From Sandaracinobacteroides sp041675905 (GTDB taxonomy: Bacteria; Pseudomonadota; Alphaproteobacteria; Sphingomonadales; Sphingomonadaceae), in assembly GCA_041675905.1 (NCBI GenBank), contig JBAYSX010000018.1, positions 1 to 54,307 of the forward strand: a stretch of DNA of 54,307 nucleotides. Reading direction: 5' to 3'. The notes under the pieces are model-generated. The model saw only the letters and a program-made list of their open reading frames with translations, was not told where the DNA came from and searched no databases. Below, one piece after another: positions 41,243 through 50,520 of this stretch. Numbering within the stretch: the stretch's first letter is position 1; every line of letters starts with the position of its first letter. The translations under genes were made by a program, and so were the position numbers.

Positions 41243-42157
41243 TCAAGCCTGGCCGCTCCCTGATCCGAATGACGGCTCGACATGGATGAAGGTTTCGGTG
41301 CCGGGCAGGATTTCGTGGACTTCGGCTTCCAGTTCCTCCGTCAACCGGTGAGCCTGGCCGACAGACCACTCCGCCGGCACTTCCATCACCACGAACGCGT
41401 AGCGGGCGCGACCGAAAAATGCGGTGCGGGTCGGCTGGAACGACACAGGATTGCCCGTCCGGAAGCGGTCCAGCGCTTTATCGAGCAGTTTCAGATCCCC
41501 ATCCGGCAACGACGTGCCGAGCAGCCCACTGGCGGAGGCGCGCAGCAACCGATAGCCGGTGAACAGGATATTCGCGCCAACCAGCAGCGCGATCACCGCG
41601 TCGAGCCATAGCCAGCCTGTCAGCCAGACAGCGGCGATGCCAACGAGTACGCCCACGGATGTCCACACATCTGTCAGCAGATGGTGGCCGTCTGCCGTCA
41701 GCGTGGCGGAACGATGCGCTTGCCCTTTCCGGATCAGAAATACGCCCACCGCCAGATTCAGGAGCGAAGCGACGGTGGTCAACAGCAGACCGATGCCAAG
41801 TTCCTGCAGCGGTTGCGGTTCAAACAGGCGCTGGACGGCGGAATATATGATAGCGGTTGCGGCAACGAAGATCAGCACGCCTTCGATCAGCGCCGAGAAA
41901 TATTCCGCCCGGCCATGCCCGAAATTATGTTCCGCATCCGGTGGGCGAGAAGCAATGTTCAGCGCGATAATGGCGATAGCGGCGGCGGCGAGGTTGATGA
42001 CAGATTCGAGCGCATCGGACAGAAAGCCAACCGAACCCGTGAGATATGCCGCGAGACCTTTCAGGATGATCGTGGCGATGGCGGCGGCCACCGACAGATA
42101 CATGAACCGGATCAGCAGGCGATATTCCGCGCGCCGGGTGGCTGGCTGATTGTTCAT
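41243..42157 (-). CDS. Cation diffusion facilitator (CDF) metal efflux transporter
   Basis: 304 aa with about six membrane helices and a cytoplasmic C-terminal domain. The CDF signature 'GLAAYLTGSVGFLSDALESVINLAAAAIAI' contains the metal-site Asp, and 'TADGHHLLTDVWTSVGVLVG' gives the HxxxD of helix V. 'HNFGHGRAEYFSALIEG' is also standard. Members export Zn, Co, Cd or Fe. ATG 42157 was chosen because the frame upstream overlaps copB and lacks homology. It follows copB in the same direction. Confidence 0.9.
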   Translation of the reverse strand: MNNQPATRRAEYRLLIRFMYLSVAAAIATIILKGLAAYLTGSVGFLSDALESVINLAAAAIAIIALNIASRPPDAEHNFGHGRAEYFSALIEGVLIFVAATAIIYSAVQRLFEPQPLQELGIGLLLTTVASLLNLAVGVFLIRKGQAHRSATLTADGHHLLTDVWTSVGVLVGIAAVWLTGWLWLDAVIALLVGANILFTGYRLLRASASGLLGTSLPDGDLKLLDKALDRFRTGNPVSFQPTRTAFFGRARYAFVVMEVPAEWSVGQAHRLTEELEAEVHEILPGTETFIHVEPSFGSGSGQA

Positions 42158-42252
42158 CTTCACCTGCTTTTCCAACGGTATATTACAGAAGTGGCCCAAA
42201 AATCCTTTCTGTACAATCCGCGCAATATGCGCGCCACACTCCTGCAGTGGCG

Positions 42253-43158
42253 TTAAAACCAGGACCGGATGCCGATCAGGAAATTCCACCCGCCTGCCCT
42301 GTCTCCTTCGGCGCGGCGGAAATCCGCCGTATCACCAAAGGCGCGTTCATATTGCACGCCGATATAGGGCGCGAATTCCGGCACGAACTGGTAGCGCAGG
42401 CGCAGGCCAATTTCGGCGGTAGACAGGCCGGAGCCCACCTTCAGTTCAGGAATATCCTGTGCGGCGATATTCAGTTCCACGGCGGGTTGCAAAATCAGCT
42501 TTTGGGTCAGGCGCTGATCATATTCCACTTCGAACCGGGCGGTAAGATCGCCCTTGTTCGACAGGAATAATGCGCTGTCCACCTCGAACCAGTAAGGCGC
42601 CAATCCCTGCACACCAAAGACGGCATGGGTGCGATCCGGCCCCGATGCGAAATCCTGCCGGACCCCGGTCTGAAGGTTCCACCACGGATCGAGCGCATGG
42701 CTCCACAGGGCCTGTATTTCGGCGCTTTCCGGGGATTCGTCGAAGCTGCTTTCGCCTTCGCTTTTGAGCCAAAGCCGGTTGATGTCGCCGCCATACCAGC
42801 CTTGCACGTCCCACGCATAGCCGTCCTTGCCATCGCCCGTCACGACCTCCAGCTGATCGATCAGGATGGACCCGGTGTTGATCGCGCCATGTTCCCGGCG
42901 GACGATTTCGCGTGCCGGGGCCATCTCACCGGCTCCAAAGATTGCGTCAGCGGCATGGGCCGGACCCGATCGTGCCGCCGCCGATGGACGTGCGACCGGG
43001 GGGTCGGGGACGCCCGGTTCATGCCCTGCATGCGCCGCGTGCGCATCCGGGGATGGCATATTGTGCCCGGCATGGGGATCGGCGGGTGCATGATGGTTAT
43101 GCTGCGCCCATGCCGATACGCTCGCCGCCGCAAGACAGATCGCCACAAGATATTTCAT
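42253..43158 (-). CDS. copB: Copper resistance protein CopB
   Basis: 301 aa outer-membrane copper-resistance protein. Signal peptide 'YLVAICLAAASVSAWAQ', then a His/Met-rich metal-binding stretch ('HNHHAPADPHAGHNMPSPDAHAAHAGHEPG'), then the CopB barrel 'NTGSILIDQLEVVTGDGKDGYAWDVQGWYGGDINRLWLKSEGE...GLRLRYQFVPEFAPYIGVQYERAFG', ending 'IGIRSWF'. The start overlaps the copA stop (ATGA). It acts with CopA in copper tolerance. Confidence 0.95.
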   Translation of the reverse strand: MKYLVAICLAAASVSAWAQHNHHAPADPHAGHNMPSPDAHAAHAGHEPGVPDPPVARPSAAARSGPAHAADAIFGAGEMAPAREIVRREHGAINTGSILIDQLEVVTGDGKDGYAWDVQGWYGGDINRLWLKSEGESSFDESPESAEIQALWSHALDPWWNLQTGVRQDFASGPDRTHAVFGVQGLAPYWFEVDSALFLSNKGDLTARFEVEYDQRLTQKLILQPAVELNIAAQDIPELKVGSGLSTAEIGLRLRYQFVPEFAPYIGVQYERAFGDTADFRRAEGDRAGGWNFLIGIRSWF

Positions 43159-44909
43159 GCATCGCCTCCGTCCAGAGGGCGAACCGTAACAACGCGGAAC
43201 ATCCCGGCGTGCATGTGGAGCAACAAATGGCAGTGGAACGCCCAGTCTCCCGGCGCATCCGCCGTCAGGTCGAAACTGACCTTGCCGCCGGGCAACACAT
43301 TCACCGTATGTTTGCGCGGATAGCTGCCGGTATGGCCATTCACGACTTCGAAGAAATGGCCGTGCAGATGAATCGGATGCGTCATCATCGTATGGTTGAC
43401 GAGCACGACACGCGCGCGTTCATTGCGCTCGAAACGGATCGGCTCGACCCCGTCGCTGAACTTCTCGCCATCGAACGACCACATGAAACGTTCCATATTG
43501 CCGGTCAGATGCACCTCGATGGTGCGCTGTGGCGGGCGCGTATCTGGATTGGGGGTCAGCGCCATCAGATCGCGATAGGTCAGCACCTTGTGGCCGACAT
43601 CTTCCAGCCCGAGCCCGGGATCACCGGTGCGGTCGACCGGCGACATGGCGATGGCATCCACACCAACACCAACCTTCACGCTATCGGGTACACGCGACTT
43701 GTCGCGCATGTTCATGCCGCTCATCGAATGGCCATCGCTACCGCCGCCATGATCGCTGCCATGGTCCATCCCGCCCATGCCCATATCCTTCATGGACAGC
43801 GTCGGGCGCGGGCGCAGCTGTGGGACAGGCGCGGTCATGCCCATGCGCGGCGCCAGCGTTGCGCGGCCCATGCCGGACCGGTCGATGGATTCCGCCACGA
43901 CGGTAAAGGCCCGATCTTCGGCGGGCTGGATAAGGACATCATAGGTTTCGGCATTGCCGATCTGGAACTCATCGACGGTCAGGGGCCGGACATTCAGCCC
44001 GTCGGCGCTGACTACCGTCATCGGCAGACCGGGGATGCGAACGTTGAAAATGGTCATGGTGGCGGCATTGATGAAGCGCAACCGCACGCGCTCGCCAGGA
44101 TGAAACAGGCCCGTCCAGTTCTCCTGCGGGCCATGGCCGTTGACCAGATACGTGTAGGTCGAGGCGGTTACATCGGCGATATCTGTCGGGTCCATCCGCA
44201 TCTGACCCCACATGGCGCGATCAGCCGCCGACATCTGCTCTTCCGGCCCGCCGCGCATCATGCCGAACAGCGTCTGTTTCTGGCGGTTGAAATAGCCGCC
44301 TTCCGCCTTCAATTTCGCCACAAGCTGGTGCGGATGCAGGAAGGTCCAGTCGCTCAGCACGATCACATGCTCGCGGTCATAAGCGACGGGATCGGGTTCG
44401 GCGGGATCGATCACGATGGGGCCATAGTGCCCCTGCTGCTCCTGCAAACCGGAATGGCTGTGATACCAATAGGTGCCGCTTTGAACGATCGGGAACTCAT
44501 AGACGAACGTCGAATGCGGCTTGATACCGGGGAAGCTCAGACCCGGGACGCCATCCATCTGGAACGGCACGAGCAAGCCGTGCCAGTGGATCGAACTGTC
44601 CTCATTCAGCGTATTTTCGACATGCAGGCGGACATTCTGCCCTTCGCGCAGCCGTAGCAGCGGTGCGGGCAGTACGCCGTTCATCGTTATCGCATGCCCG
44701 GTGCGGCCACCGACGGTGAAATCCGTATTGGCGATTTTCAGATGAATGTCCTCACCCGAAAGCACCGGAAGGCCGGGCGCCAGCCCGGCCGATCCGCTGC
44801 GCGCCCAGGCGGGAAACAGGCTCGCGGCGTAAAGGTTCGCCGCTCCGAACATACCCGCGCGCAGCAGGGCGCGGCGCGCCAGCCGATTATCGCGATTCGT
44901 TAAAACCAT
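43155..44909 (-). CDS. copA: Multicopper oxidase CopA
   Basis: 584 aa. Twin-arginine signal 'RRALLRAGMFGAANLYAASLFPAWA', so it is folded before export to the periplasm. Copper ligands are visible in 'IHWHGLLVPFQMDG', 'YWYHSHSGLQEQQGHYG', 'HPIHLHGHFFEV' and 'WAFHCHLLLHMHAGMF'. A Met/His-rich insert 'MKDMGMGGMDHGSDHGGGSDGHSMSGMNM' binds copper. It oxidises Cu(I) and may oxidise phenols. ATG 44909 replaces a TTG seven codons upstream. Confidence 0.95.
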   Translation of the reverse strand: MVLTNRDNRLARRALLRAGMFGAANLYAASLFPAWARSGSAGLAPGLPVLSGEDIHLKIANTDFTVGGRTGHAITMNGVLPAPLLRLREGQNVRLHVENTLNEDSSIHWHGLLVPFQMDGVPGLSFPGIKPHSTFVYEFPIVQSGTYWYHSHSGLQEQQGHYGPIVIDPAEPDPVAYDREHVIVLSDWTFLHPHQLVAKLKAEGGYFNRQKQTLFGMMRGGPEEQMSAADRAMWGQMRMDPTDIADVTASTYTYLVNGHGPQENWTGLFHPGERVRLRFINAATMTIFNVRIPGLPMTVVSADGLNVRPLTVDEFQIGNAETYDVLIQPAEDRAFTVVAESIDRSGMGRATLAPRMGMTAPVPQLRPRPTLSMKDMGMGGMDHGSDHGGGSDGHSMSGMNMRDKSRVPDSVKVGVGVDAIAMSPVDRTGDPGLGLEDVGHKVLTYRDLMALTPNPDTRPPQRTIEVHLTGNMERFMWSFDGEKFSDGVEPIRFERNERARVVLVNHTMMTHPIHLHGHFFEVVNGHTGSYPRKHTVNVLPGGKVSFDLTADAPGDWAFHCHLLLHMHAGMFRVVTVRPLDGGDA

Positions 44910-44949
44910 GGGTGACGGAGTCTCCTGCAATCCGGCATATGGTGGCGTT

Positions 44950-44962
44950 TGACATCATGTCA
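44950..44962. promoter_or_regulatory. Palindrome TGACAT-C-ATGTCA upstream of copA
   Basis: A perfect 13-base palindrome (6-1-6) 41 bp before the copA start, overlapping a TTGACA-like -35 sequence. Its place suggests a copper-responsive operator of copAB. No regulator is encoded directly beside it; the two-component system at 52.7-53.4 kb is a candidate. Confidence 0.55.
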
Positions 44963-45031
44963 GAGTCAAGCAGCGATTATTACCTGCCGGACAGAAGCCG
45001 GATTCCCGCTTGTGGAGGTCGCAAACCTGTT

Positions 45032-45817
45032 TCAGCCGCCGAAAGAAACATCGAGGAACATCATCAAAACGAAACCGGTCGCCATTCCGGTCGTCGCCTG
45101 CCGCTGGAAGCCCCGGCTATGGGTTTCGGGAATAATTTCATGACTGACGATATGCAGCATGGTGCCGGCGGCAAAAGCCAGCGCCCATGGCAAAATCGGC
45201 TGGACCAGCGATACGACCGAGACACCGATCAATCCGCCGACGGGTTCGAGAATCCCGGTCGCCGCCGCGATGAAAAACGATTTCCACCTGGAAACGCCGT
45301 TTGCACGCAAGGCCAGTGCAACTGCCAGTCCTTCGGGCAAATTCTGGATACCGATGCCGGCTGACAGCACCACTGCTTTTTCGATGTCGCCACCCGCAAA
45401 GCCTACGCCCATTGCCAGGCCTTCCGGAAAATTGTGGATCGTGATCGCGGCAACGAAGAGGCGGATCTTGTCCATTTTCGCCTTCACCGGGCCCTGGTCG
45501 CCCTGAACGAAATGGCGGTGCGGAATGAGCGCATTCGCGGCTACCATCGCACCGCCACCCAGCAGCACACCCAGAGCGGCAATACCCGCCGGCGCAAACC
45601 GCGATTCGAACATGGCTGATGCACTGTCGATCGCGGGTAACAGCAGGGAAAAGATGCTCGCTGCCAGCATGACCCCGGCGGCGAAACCGAGCAACGCATC
45701 CTCCTGACGCGCTGACATACCGCGACCGAACAGGACGGGCAAAGCGCCCACCAGCGTCATGGAACCGGCGGCGGCGCTCCCCGCCAGACCAGGAAGGATC
45801 AGGTCCATGTCGCTCAC
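45032..45817 (-). CDS. ZIP-family metal transporter
   Basis: 261 aa with about eight membrane helices. The ZIP metal site is visible in 'FVAAITIHNFPEGLAMGVGFA' (HNxPEG, helix IV) and 'SAGIGIQNLPEGLAVALAL' (QNxPEG, helix V), with 'MLHIVSHEIIPETH' near the end. It is a ZupT/GufA-like importer or exchanger of zinc or other divalent metals. The start is GTG 45817 with a Shine-Dalgarno-like 'aaagg'; an ATG nine bases later is an alternative. Confidence 0.88.
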   Translation of the reverse strand: MSDMDLILPGLAGSAAAGSMTLVGALPVLFGRGMSARQEDALLGFAAGVMLAASIFSLLLPAIDSASAMFESRFAPAGIAALGVLLGGGAMVAANALIPHRHFVQGDQGPVKAKMDKIRLFVAAITIHNFPEGLAMGVGFAGGDIEKAVVLSAGIGIQNLPEGLAVALALRANGVSRWKSFFIAAATGILEPVGGLIGVSVVSLVQPILPWALAFAAGTMLHIVSHEIIPETHSRGFQRQATTGMATGFVLMMFLDVSFGG

Positions 45818-45906
45818 ATCGCCCGCCTTTCACACCGGTTTCTACGGCGATGAAGATTCATGCAAGCGGCATAGCGGATTCATATGCCCGGCGCGACGCC
45901 TCCCGT

Positions 45907-47154
45907 TCAGGGATACTGCGCATGTTCGGCGGACCAGATGCTGTGGGAATCGATCTGCAACTTGAGCAGGGCGCGATTGGCTTCCGATCTGGCTTCGATC
46001 TCGGAGCGGCGCGTATCGTTCGCCTGACGGCGCGCATAGAGCAGGTCTGACAAGTCGATCTGGCCGAGCTCATATCCCCGCGCCGTGCGCCGGATGGCGT
46101 CGGAGGCGCTTTGCGCCGAGACTTGCGCCTGCTGCCACGCCTCCAGCCGGGTGCGGGCGTTGGAGAGATCAGCGTCGGCTATCGCCGTTATGGCGCGTAC
46201 CGTGTGGGCCAGATCGAGCCGCGCGGCATGGGCTTCGGCGCTGGCCTGGTCGGTGGCGGCGCGGCGATAGCCGCCGCCGAGCGGAATGGAAGCGACGACG
46301 CCAGCGCCCTGTTCCATGCCGCTGCGCTCACTGAACAGGCGCACGCCAAAGGATGGGTCGGCAATCCGATCCGCCTTCACGCGCTGCGCCACGACGCCAA
46401 GGCGTTGCGCTTCGCGCTCAGCCGCAGCGATTTCGTGGCTGTGTTCGATCACCCTGTCGCGCATTGCGGCCAGCCCCTGCGCAGGCAGTTCCGGCGCAGG
46501 CAGTTCCGGCGGCTCGGGCGGCAGTGGAATTTCGGGGAAATGGGCGGAGATGGTCACGCGCGCCTGCTCCCGTGCCGCCAGCGACGATGCAGCCTGGGCC
46601 TGGGCCTGCGCCAGCGCCGCTGTCGCCTGATCGATATCGAGCGCCGCGGCGTCGCGCAGCGCCACCCGCCGCTCCAGCGCCGTCAGCGCCGCATCCAGCG
46701 CACTGACCGTATCCAGATCGTTGCGGTGGAGGCTGCCGGCGGTCAGCCAGTCGTGCCACAGGTCCGAAAACTGCAAGGCGGTCTGGTGACGGGCGTCCGC
46801 CATGAGATTTTCGGCAACCTCTACCCCGAGCACACCCGCCTTGCGGTCGAGCGCGGCCTTGCCAGGCAAACGGAACGGTCGGGAGATGGTTGCGTCGAAT
46901 TCGTCGAAATCGCCCTCCCGGTCGACACTGCGGCGAACATAACTGCCTTCGACCGTTACTTCCTGCGACCCCTTGCGCAGCATATCGCCATGCGCGCGCG
47001 CGGACATGACCCGTGCCGCCGCCGCACTGACAACGGGATGATTATCCAGTGCCTCGATGACCTTTGCCGCCGGCGGCAGATCCGTGCGCTGCGCCTGCAA
47101 CGCGCCGGGCAGCAGCAGCGCGAAACCTGCCAGCAGCAGAACAGCGGCCTTCAT
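45907..47154 (-). CDS. czcC: CzcC-like outer-membrane efflux protein
   Basis: 415 aa TolC-family protein of the heavy-metal efflux type. A signal peptide 'AAVLLLAGFALLLPGALQAQ' is followed by two OEP repeats with long helices ('ALTALERRVALRDAAALDIDQATAALAQAQAQAASSLAAREQARVTI' and 'ITAIADADLSNARTRLEAWQQAQVSAQSASDAIRRTARGYELGQIDLSDLLYARRQANDTRR'). It forms the exit duct for CzcA/CzcB. The start overlaps the DUF3240 stop (ATGA). ATG 47154 is used. Confidence 0.9.
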   Translation of the reverse strand: MKAAVLLLAGFALLLPGALQAQRTDLPPAAKVIEALDNHPVVSAAAARVMSARAHGDMLRKGSQEVTVEGSYVRRSVDREGDFDEFDATISRPFRLPGKAALDRKAGVLGVEVAENLMADARHQTALQFSDLWHDWLTAGSLHRNDLDTVSALDAALTALERRVALRDAAALDIDQATAALAQAQAQAASSLAAREQARVTISAHFPEIPLPPEPPELPAPELPAQGLAAMRDRVIEHSHEIAAAEREAQRLGVVAQRVKADRIADPSFGVRLFSERSGMEQGAGVVASIPLGGGYRRAATDQASAEAHAARLDLAHTVRAITAIADADLSNARTRLEAWQQAQVSAQSASDAIRRTARGYELGQIDLSDLLYARRQANDTRRSEIEARSEANRALLKLQIDSHSIWSAEHAQYP

Positions 47155-47450
47155 GCGATTCTCCCGTGGGCGAGCACCGGAATGGCCCGCCAGCGAACCG
47201 GCATCCCGCATCCCGCCTGGCTCACTGCCTGGACGATTTCCGCAAGCGCGCTTTCTTCCACGATGAGTTCGAGCGCGCAGCGCTGGAGATTCCCTGTCAC
47301 CTGTTCGGCTGTTCGGGCGTCGCTGTAATCATGGCCGCGCACGGATTCGTTGCGGATATGGACGGGCGCGCGCGATGCCGATCCCAGCGTCCCGGCAATC
47401 GTCTCCCGATCCGCGGTCGCGCAATGGAAGGTCAGCAGGATTTCAGGCAT
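47151..47450 (-). CDS. DUF3240 protein of metal RND operons
   Basis: 99 aa, DUF3240: a small P-II-like fold found between czcA and czcC-type genes in many metal efflux operons. It begins 'MPEILLTFHCATADRETIAGTLG' and includes 'DYSDARTAEQVTGNLQRCALELIVEESALAEIVQAV'. It overlaps czcA by eight bases and czcC by four. A role in sensing or regulating the pump has been suggested for such proteins but is not certain. Confidence 0.8.
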   Translation of the reverse strand: MPEILLTFHCATADRETIAGTLGSASRAPVHIRNESVRGHDYSDARTAEQVTGNLQRCALELIVEESALAEIVQAVSQAGCGMPVRWRAIPVLAHGRIA

Positions 47451-50400
47451 CGGCGGCCTCTTCACGACTTTCGCCAAACCGTTCGTACAGGATGGGCAGC
47501 AGGATCAGGGTGAGTAGCGTGGCGGAGATCAGCCCGCCGATGACGACAATCGCCAGCGGACGCTGAATCTCCGAGCCGGGTCCGGTGGCGAACAGCAGGG
47601 GCACCAGACCAAAGGCGGTGATCGTCGCCGTCATCAGCACCGGGCGCAACCGCCGCTCCGCACCCAGCCGGACGGATTCGGCCAAACTCCGGCCTTCGGT
47701 ACGGAGCTGGCGGAAATAGGACACCATCACCAGGCCGTTCAACACCGCAATGCCCAGCAAAGCAATAAACCCGACGGACGCTGGCACCGACAGATATTCC
47801 CCCGACGCCCAGAGAGCGACGATGCCGCCCACCATCGCGAAGGGGATGTTGATGAGGATGAGGATGGAAGCGCGCAAAGAACGCAAGGTCACCATCAGCA
47901 CGAAGAAGATCATCAGCAGCGCCATGGGCACCACCAAAGCCAGCCGGGCGGAGGCGCGTTGCTGATTTTCGAACTGCCCGCCCCAGACAATGCTGTATCC
48001 GGTCGGCAGATTCACATTCGCCGCCACCGCCGCCTTCGCCTCGTCCACATAGCCCACCAGATCGCGGCCATCTACAAAAGCCTGCACCAGCGCGAAACGC
48101 GAGCCATTTTCATGGTCAAGCTTCACCGGCCCCTGGGTCCGTTCGACCTGCGCCATATCGCTGACGCGGGCGAGAACGCCATCGGGCGTATGGAGTTGCA
48201 GGTCGGCAAATCGCGCCGGGTCCGAACGCAGGCTTTCGTCGCCGCGGATCACGATGGGCACACGCTTCTGACCTTCCGCGACAATGCCCGCATGTACCCC
48301 CTCCACCTGGGCGCGCAACGCATCCTGCATCCGGTCGATCGGCATGCCAAAGCGCCCGGCGGCAGCGCGGTCGATATCGAGTTGCAGATAATCGACGCTG
48401 TCATCCGCGACGGTCAACACTTCCGCCGCGCCATCGATGCCGGAAAGCGTGTGCTGTACCTGGCCGGCGAGGGCGGCAAGCGTATCCAGATCCGGCCCGA
48501 AAATCTTCACCGCCAGATCGCCGCGCGCGCCGGTCAGCATTTCAGAGACACGCATTTCAATCGGCTGGGTAAAGCTCGGTTCGATGCCGGGCAGGCCTTC
48601 TATAGCCTTGCGCATTTCGCTGACGATGAAATTCTTGTCGCCGCGCCATTCGGATTCCGGTATCAGGCGGACGAAACTGTCCGTCTCGTTCGGGCTCATC
48701 GGATCAAGGCCGATCTCGTCGGAACCGACGCGGGCGATCACGTCGCTGACTTCGGGTACGGTCATCAGCGCGCGCTGCACCGCCATATCCCCCTCCACGG
48801 ACTGGTCGAGGCTGATTGTCGGAAGCTTGGTGAGCTGCACGATCACCGCGCCTTCGTCCATCGTCGGCATGAAGGTTTTGCCGACCGCACCATAAGCCAG
48901 ACCGGCGAGCACCAGCCCGACCGCCGCCAGACCATAAACCAGCGGTTTACGCCAAAATGCCCCCGACAGCAGCTTGCGGTAGCGCGGCGCAAGCTGCCGC
49001 ATGAGCCAGGGTTCATCATGCTGCCCGCTTTTCAGACCGAAGGAGGACAGCACGGGCACCAGCGTCAGCGCCAGCAACAGCGAACCCGCCAACGCGAAAA
49101 CAATGGTAATCGCCACCGGTGCGAACAGCTTGCCCTCCAGACCCTGCAGGGACAGCAACGGCAGAAACACCAGCGCGATGATCAGGATGCCCGCCGATAC
49201 GGGGACGATGACCTCGCTCGTCGCCTGAAAGATAAGGTTCAGGCGCGGACGCTCTTCCTCGTTCGCGCGACCGAGCCGTTCGACAATATTTTCCACGACG
49301 ACGATGGAGCCATCGACCAGCAGGCCAATGGCGATGGCAAGCCCGCCGAGACTCATCAGATTGGCCGACATGCCCACGCCCTGCATGAACACAAAGGTGA
49401 TGAGCGCCGCCATGGGCAAGGTCAGCGCGACGATGGCCGCCGCGCGCCAGTTGCCGAGGAACAGGATCAGCAGCACCACGACGAGGACCGTCGCTTCGAG
49501 CAACGCCTTTTCCACCGTCAGAACCGCGCGCTCGATCAGGTCGGAACGGTCGTAGAAGACATCGATATGGGTGCCGGCGGGCAGGTTCTGCTCGATCTCG
49601 GCCAGCCGTGCGGCGACACCATCGACCACTTTCCGCGCGTCGGTGTCGCGCAGCGCGATCACCAGCCCCTGAACGGCCTCTGCCTCGCCATTTTTACTTA
49701 CCGCGCCGTAGCGCGTCAGACTGCCCGTGCCGATTTCAGCGACATCGCCCAGCCGGACGATACGCCCGTTGCGGCTTGTCACCACCAGCGACCGCAGATC
49801 GTCCATGGTGGAGATCGCACCCACCGCGCGCACGATCAGCGATTCCTCGCCGCTCGTCAGCCGTCCCGCGCCGTCGTTGCGGTTGCCGCTTTCAATCGCC
49901 CCCTGCAGATCGGCGATGGCAAGCCCCGCGCTCGCCAGCGCGACAGGATCGGGCTGCACCTCGAACGTCCGCACATAGCCCCCCAGCGCATTGACATCGG
50001 CGACGCCCGGCACCGTCCGCAGCGCCGGACGGATTGTCCAGTCCAGCAGTTCGCGCTTTTCCTGCAGCGAAAGCGGCCCTTCGATGGTGAACATGTAAAC
50101 GTCGGATAACGGCGTCGAAATCGGCGCAAGGCCGCCGCTGACGGATGGCGGCAAGTCCGGCATGACGTTGGACAGCCGTTCGGCCACCTGTTGCCGCGCC
50201 CAATAAATGTCGGTGCCATCGGTGAAGTCGATGGTGATATCGGCAATCGCATATTTGCCGGTGGAACGAAGGATCGCCTGATTGGGGATGCCGAGCATCT
50301 CCATCTCGATGGGCGTGATGACCCGGCTTTCCACTTCCTCGGGCGTCATGCCCGGCGCTTTCAGGATGATCTTGACCTGCGTCTGGGCGATGTTGGGATA

Positions 50401-50514
50401 GGCGTCGATGGGCAGATTCACAAACGCCCAGACTCCCAGCCCTGCAACCATCATGGCAAGGGCGATAACGGCCAGCCGGGCAGATAATGCCGAGGAAACG
50501 AGAGAACGCAGCAT
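47443..50514 (-). CDS. czcA: Heavy-metal RND efflux pump CzcA/CusA
   Basis: 1023 aa, full length for HME-RND pumps. 'RLAVIALAMMVAGLGVWAFVNLPIDAYPNIAQTQVKI' is the first helix and following porter start. The helix IV region has 'GLAIAIGLLVDGSIVVVENIVERL', with acidic residues for proton relay. Twelve membrane helices and two large periplasmic loops are present. The missing 'Met pair' pattern makes the metal (Zn/Co/Cd versus Cu/Ag) uncertain; the czc-like gene order with DUF3240 favours divalent ions. Confidence 0.93.
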   Translation of the reverse strand: MLRSLVSSALSARLAVIALAMMVAGLGVWAFVNLPIDAYPNIAQTQVKIILKAPGMTPEEVESRVITPIEMEMLGIPNQAILRSTGKYAIADITIDFTDGTDIYWARQQVAERLSNVMPDLPPSVSGGLAPISTPLSDVYMFTIEGPLSLQEKRELLDWTIRPALRTVPGVADVNALGGYVRTFEVQPDPVALASAGLAIADLQGAIESGNRNDGAGRLTSGEESLIVRAVGAISTMDDLRSLVVTSRNGRIVRLGDVAEIGTGSLTRYGAVSKNGEAEAVQGLVIALRDTDARKVVDGVAARLAEIEQNLPAGTHIDVFYDRSDLIERAVLTVEKALLEATVLVVVLLILFLGNWRAAAIVALTLPMAALITFVFMQGVGMSANLMSLGGLAIAIGLLVDGSIVVVENIVERLGRANEEERPRLNLIFQATSEVIVPVSAGILIIALVFLPLLSLQGLEGKLFAPVAITIVFALAGSLLLALTLVPVLSSFGLKSGQHDEPWLMRQLAPRYRKLLSGAFWRKPLVYGLAAVGLVLAGLAYGAVGKTFMPTMDEGAVIVQLTKLPTISLDQSVEGDMAVQRALMTVPEVSDVIARVGSDEIGLDPMSPNETDSFVRLIPESEWRGDKNFIVSEMRKAIEGLPGIEPSFTQPIEMRVSEMLTGARGDLAVKIFGPDLDTLAALAGQVQHTLSGIDGAAEVLTVADDSVDYLQLDIDRAAAGRFGMPIDRMQDALRAQVEGVHAGIVAEGQKRVPIVIRGDESLRSDPARFADLQLHTPDGVLARVSDMAQVERTQGPVKLDHENGSRFALVQAFVDGRDLVGYVDEAKAAVAANVNLPTGYSIVWGGQFENQQRASARLALVVPMALLMIFFVLMVTLRSLRASILILINIPFAMVGGIVALWASGEYLSVPASVGFIALLGIAVLNGLVMVSYFRQLRTEGRSLAESVRLGAERRLRPVLMTATITAFGLVPLLFATGPGSEIQRPLAIVVIGGLISATLLTLILLPILYERFGESREEAADA

Positions 50515-50520
50515 CGCGGC

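Noticed and set aside
42912..44657. A 581-codon open frame on the plus strand
   Set aside because: Antisense to copA and copB, which have complete signal peptides and copper motifs.
47959..50109. A 716-codon open frame on the plus strand
   Set aside because: It is fully antisense to the well-supported czcA gene, has the Arg/His/Gln-rich look of a GC-rich shadow frame, and shows no domain.
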